A DNA stretch of 64,000 bases, taken from the NCBI RefSeq assembly GCF_004345645.1, contig NZ_SLWS01000005.1, forward strand, positions 744,001 to 808,000. The letters run 5' to 3'. Each line of letters starts with the position of its first letter. Positions within the stretch are counted from its first letter, which is position 1. Positions 61,581 to 64,000 of the stretch are shown here, piece by piece. The notes beneath the pieces are model-generated. The model was not told where the DNA came from and made no database searches. It was given only the letters and a program-made list of their open reading frames with translations. Position numbers and translations under genes: made by a program. Source of the stretch: Actinocrispum wychmicini (GTDB lineage: Bacteria; Actinomycetota; Actinomycetes; Mycobacteriales; Pseudonocardiaceae).

Positions 61581-62279
61581 GTCCTCGAACGGCGCCGCGT
61601 CCGCGTACCACCTGGTTTCGTGCTCCAGCACGACCGGTCCGGTGAAGTCCTGGGCGGCGGCCAGGGTTTCGGCGATCGGCACGGTGCCGGTCCCTGGGAC
61701 GAGCGGACGCCTGTCCTGGGCTGAGGCGGCGTCCTTGATCTGCAGTTCGCCCAGCCACGGCCGCAGTGCCTCGGCCGCCTCGGCCGGGGACTCACCGGCC
61801 CGCCAGGTGTGCATGCAGTCCCAGACCGCGCCGACCCCGGAGACTCCGGACCTCTGCAGGACGGCGGCGATCTCCTTGCCACGCAACAGAAGGTCGTGCG
61901 TCTCCACCAGGAGCGTGACCCCGCCCGCGATCTGGGCGGCCGCGGCCAGGCGCTCGGCCGCGAGGTCCACCGACGTCTCCGGCGACCTGCCGGGGAAGAC
62001 GCGGATCGCGGCCACACCCAGGTCGTGCGCCAACTCGACGTGCGCCGCCAGCTTGTCGACCGGGTCGTCGCACAGCCGGTAGTAGGAGGCCAGCGAGTTG
62101 ATCACCAGTCCGGCGAGGTCCCGCCGGGCCCGTTCGCGGTCGTCACCGGACATGCCGACGTGCACGGGTTCGTCGTCGGCGCACCGCAGTTCGACGCACG
62201 CGATCCCGTACGCGCGGGCGAGTTCGGCGACCTCGGCCAGCGGCCGGCCGGGACAGCCAAGCGTGGAGAAGCCAAGCAT
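61524..62279 (-). CDS. Sugar phosphate isomerase/epimerase-like TIM barrel protein
   Basis: This 251-residue AP-endonuclease-2-type TIM barrel has MLGFSTLGCPGRPLAEVAELA at the start, GIACVELRCADDEP, VTLLVETHDLLLRGKE, VGAVWDCMHTWRAGE and VVLEHETRWY, which place metal ligands Glu, Asp/His and Glu on the barrel. Members isomerise or epimerise sugars or cyclitols; the substrate is not evident. The TetR gene precedes it by 9 bp on the same strand, suggesting one operon. It overlaps the RNase H fusion gene in a tail-to-tail way. Confidence 0.85.
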   Translation of the reverse strand: MLGFSTLGCPGRPLAEVAELARAYGIACVELRCADDEPVHVGMSGDDRERARRDLAGLVINSLASYYRLCDDPVDKLAAHVELAHDLGVAAIRVFPGRSPETSVDLAAERLAAAAQIAGGVTLLVETHDLLLRGKEIAAVLQRSGVSGVGAVWDCMHTWRAGESPAEAAEALRPWLGELQIKDAASAQDRRPLVPGTGTVPIAETLAAAQDFTGPVVLEHETRWYADAAPFEDSLAAFVRMMMGDVVDQPD

Positions 62280-62288
62280 GGCCGCATT

Positions 62289-62831
62289 CTAGGAGCTCAG
62301 GTACCGCTGCAGGGTCGGCCCGACGTAACGGACCGCCTCGTCGGTGGGCAGGTCGACGAGCGGCGGGAACTTCAGGACGTACCGGCACAGCGCGAACCCG
62401 AGCACCTGGGACGCGAGCAACCCGGCGCGGCGGGGGACCGCCGCCGGGTCGTCCGCGATCCTCAGCAGCGCCGGCCCGACCTGGGCGGCGAAGATCGTCC
62501 GCATCCGTTCCGCGGCCGTCTGGTTGGTGACCGCGGCCCGCAGCAACGCCATCAATGTCTCGTCGGCTTCCCAGCGGTCGAGGATGTGTCGCATCAGGAC
62601 CGCGCCGCGTTCGGACTCGGGCACCTCGGTCAGGTCGGGCAGGCGCAGGTCGAACTCGGCCGCGGCGGCGAACAGCTTCTCCTTGTTGCCGTAGTAGCGC
62701 ATGACCATCGCCGGGTCGATGCCGGCCTGCTTGGCGATCGACCGGATGGTGGCGCGCTCGTACCCCTCCGAGGCGAACTGGTCGCGGGCGGCGGTCAGGA
62801 TCGCGGCCCGGGTGGCCTCGGAGTTCCGCAT
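62289..62831 (-). CDS. TetR-family transcriptional regulator
   Basis: This 180-residue repressor has the HTH RAAILTAARDQFASEGYERATIRSIAKQAGIDPAMVMRYYGNKEKLF in residues about 8-55. A TetR_C domain follows (MRHILDRWEADETLMALLRAA). The ATG at 62831 lies inside the first of two related palindromes. It is divergent from the FAD monooxygenase gene and very likely represses it and itself. The downstream isomerase-like gene may be co-transcribed. Confidence 0.93.
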   Translation of the reverse strand: MRNSEATRAAILTAARDQFASEGYERATIRSIAKQAGIDPAMVMRYYGNKEKLFAAAAEFDLRLPDLTEVPESERGAVLMRHILDRWEADETLMALLRAAVTNQTAAERMRTIFAAQVGPALLRIADDPAAVPRRAGLLASQVLGFALCRYVLKFPPLVDLPTDEAVRYVGPTLQRYLSS

Positions 62832-62862
62832 GTCAACAACTGTAGGCCAACAACTGTTGACA
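62831..62862. promoter_or_regulatory. TetR operator copy 1 (overlaps tetR start)
   Basis: This is a 32-bp inverted repeat centred on GGCC: TGTCAACA at the left end mirrors TGTTGACA at the right, with TGT..GGCC..ACA inside. Three of the 16 mirrored pairs mismatch. The same design recurs 17 bp downstream, indicating two binding sites for one regulator, here covering the tetR start codon. Confidence 0.7.
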
Positions 62863-62878
62863 AGCTACCCCGGCAGGG

Positions 62879-62908
62879 GTCAACATGTGTTGGCCAACAG
62901 GTGTTGAC
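62879..62908. promoter_or_regulatory. TetR operator copy 2 (upstream of FAD monooxygenase)
   Basis: This 30-bp inverted repeat, GTCAACA at 62879-62885 mirrored by TGTTGAC at 62902-62908 around TGTTGGCCAACA, has only two of 15 mirrored pairs mismatched. It ends 2 bp before the AGGAGG (62911-62916) of the monooxygenase, so occupancy would block its transcription or early elongation. Centre-to-centre distance to copy 1 is about 47 bp. Confidence 0.72.
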
Positions 62909-62921
62909 TTAGGAGGAAGCC

Positions 62922-64000
62922 ATGACGGACGTGCTGGTCGTCGGTGCCGGACCGACGGGTCTGTTGCTCGCCGGAGACCTCGCCGAAGCGGGTCTCTCCG
63001 TGACTGTGCTGGAGCGCCGTCCGCACGCGGAGGCGAACACCACGCGAGCCTTCGCGGTGCACGCGCGGACCCTGGAGGAGCTCGACATCCGCGGCGTGGC
63101 GGACCAGGTGATCGCGACCGGTGAACCGCTGCGCGCGCTACGGCTGTTCGGCAAGGTGGCCGTGGACCTGTCGTCGCTGGCGACCAGGTTCAACTACGTG
63201 CTGATCACGCCGCAGTACAACGTCGAGTCGGTGCTGCTGGAGCGGGCCGAGCGGCTGGGGGCGCGGATCGAACGCGACGCCGAGGTCGTCGGACTGAGCC
63301 AGGACGCCGAGACGGTCACCGCCCGGCTCGCGGACGGCACGACCCACGAAGCCAAGTACCTGGTCGGCGCGGACGGCGTGGGCAGCAGGGTCCGCCAGTT
63401 GCTCGGCGTGCCGTTCCCGGGCAAGTCGGTGCTGAAGTCGATCATGCTCGCGGACGTGCGGGTCACCGAGGAGCCCGATTCGGCCGTGACGGTGAACGCG
63501 ACGGGCCCGGGATTCGCGTTCGTCTCGCCCTTCGGCGACGGCTGGTACCGCGTGTTCGCGTGGAACCGCAACAGCGAGGTGTCGGACAGCGCGCCGGTGG
63601 ACCTGGACGAGATCCGCGCGGTCACGCGAAGCGTGCTAGGCACGGACTTCGGCATGCACGACCCGCGCTGGGTCTCCCGGTTCCACAGCGACGAACGCCA
63701 GGTGCCGAGCTACCGGTTCGGCCGGGTGTTCCTCGCGGGCGACGCCGCGCACTGCCACTCGCCCGCGGGCGGCATGGGCATGAACACCGGCATGCAGGAC
63801 GCTGCCAACCTGGGCTGGAAGCTCGCCGCCGTCCTGCGCGGCCAGGCCACCGACCGGCTGCTGGACACGTACCAGACGGAACGGCACCCGGTGGGCAAGA
63901 TGGTGCTGAACGTCAGCGGCAGGATCATCCGTGCGGCGATGCTCAGGTCGCCGGCGACCCGTCTGGTGCGCAACACCCTGGTCGGCTTCGCCCTGCGCCG
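62922..64000 (+). CDS. FAD-dependent aromatic monooxygenase (class A), cut by window end
   Basis: This flavoprotein has 359 codons in the window and continues beyond it. The FAD motif is VLVVGAGPTGLLLAGDLAEAG near residue 4. YLVGADGVGSRVRQLLG is the DG motif near 150. FGRVFLAGDAAHCHSPAGGMGMNTGMQDAANLGWKL is the GD motif, at residues about 266-300. These define PHBH-type hydroxylases, a group that includes rifampicin monooxygenase and polyketide hydroxylases. The ATG at 62922 follows AGGAGG. It is under the divergent TetR, with two palindromes upstream, so it is probably induced by its substrate, an aromatic or antibiotic-like compound. Confidence 0.92.
   Translation, partial: MTDVLVVGAGPTGLLLAGDLAEAGLSVTVLERRPHAEANTTRAFAVHARTLEELDIRGVADQVIATGEPLRALRLFGKVAVDLSSLATRFNYVLITPQYNVESVLLERAERLGARIERDAEVVGLSQDAETVTARLADGTTHEAKYLVGADGVGSRVRQLLGVPFPGKSVLKSIMLADVRVTEEPDSAVTVNATGPGFAFVSPFGDGWYRVFAWNRNSEVSDSAPVDLDEIRAVTRSVLGTDFGMHDPRWVSRFHSDERQVPSYRFGRVFLAGDAAHCHSPAGGMGMNTGMQDAANLGWKLAAVLRGQATDRLLDTYQTERHPVGKMVLNVSGRIIRAAMLRSPATRLVRNTLVGFALR

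Noticed and set aside
1..64000. CRISPR arrays, tRNA or rRNA genes, insertion sequences, prophage or integrase genes
   Set aside because: No regular direct repeats, no cloverleaf-like segments with CCA ends and no transposase or integrase motifs were noticed by reading. A tRNA scan was not possible.

Overview
The window is high-GC actinobacterial DNA, most likely from a member of the Pseudonocardiaceae (Amycolatopsis, Lentzea, Saccharothrix or Kibdelosporangium type). This rests on the codon bias, many GTG/TTG starts, 4-bp stop/start overlaps, and two blocks of gene order known from Mycobacterium tuberculosis. No rRNA, tRNA, IS element, prophage or CRISPR array was recognised.

Layout. (1) 1-10811: a block matching the Rv3212-Rv3205c neighbourhood: Rv3212-like membrane protein (partial), DEAD-box helicase, ferritin-like protein, DUF3107, TetR/DUF4873 pair, AurF-type diiron oxygenase, TetR, alpha/beta hydrolase, DUF3152 protein, MoeZ and a TIGR02569 kinase-like protein. 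A decayed Phd/PIN toxin-antitoxin remnant lies after moeZ. (2) 10921-22175: assimilatory nitrate/nitrite reduction (nitrate reductase, its FAD/BFD diaphorase, NarK-type transporter, NirB, NirD) with two siroheme/tetrapyrrole genes (HemD-winged helix fusion, CbiX). The cluster is interrupted by a secreted carboxylesterase on the other strand, and a well-spaced GlnR-type box precedes nirB. (3) 22115-42985: the Rv3204-Rv3199c block continues: alkyltransferase-like protein, orphan LuxR regulator and a triad-less alpha/beta hydrolase in one operon, an M48 peptidase, then AdnA and AdnB separated by a Fic-domain gene. After these come a sortase-signal protein, a lipoprotein, DoxX, a K+ channel, a zinc metallopeptidase, a DUF2207 protein, an M16 protease pair and NudC. 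(4) 43049-45985: methyltransferase, rhamnosyltransferase-like GT2 and polysaccharide flippase. (5) 45986-53305 (minus): JetA-JetB-JetC of a type II Wadjet (SMC-like anti-plasmid) system, followed where JetD is expected by a translationally coupled gluconokinase. (6) 53353-61580: a block matching Rv2236c-Rv2228c: CobD, (HxlR/NmrA insert), SURF1, fructosamine kinase + LMW phosphatase, CobC-like aminotransferase, NIF3, zinc-ribbon coiled coil and RNase H/phosphatase. (7) 61524-64000: a sugar isomerase-like protein, TetR with two paired palindromic operators, and an FAD monooxygenase running off the end.

The most notable points are the JetD-less Wadjet locus coupled to gntK at the junction of two conserved synteny blocks; a Fic protein with Gln in place of the catalytic His, wedged between adnA and adnB and overlapping adnB; and an operon whose hydrolase and alkyltransferase-like members both lack their catalytic residues. 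All family names come from reading motifs; no database search was run.
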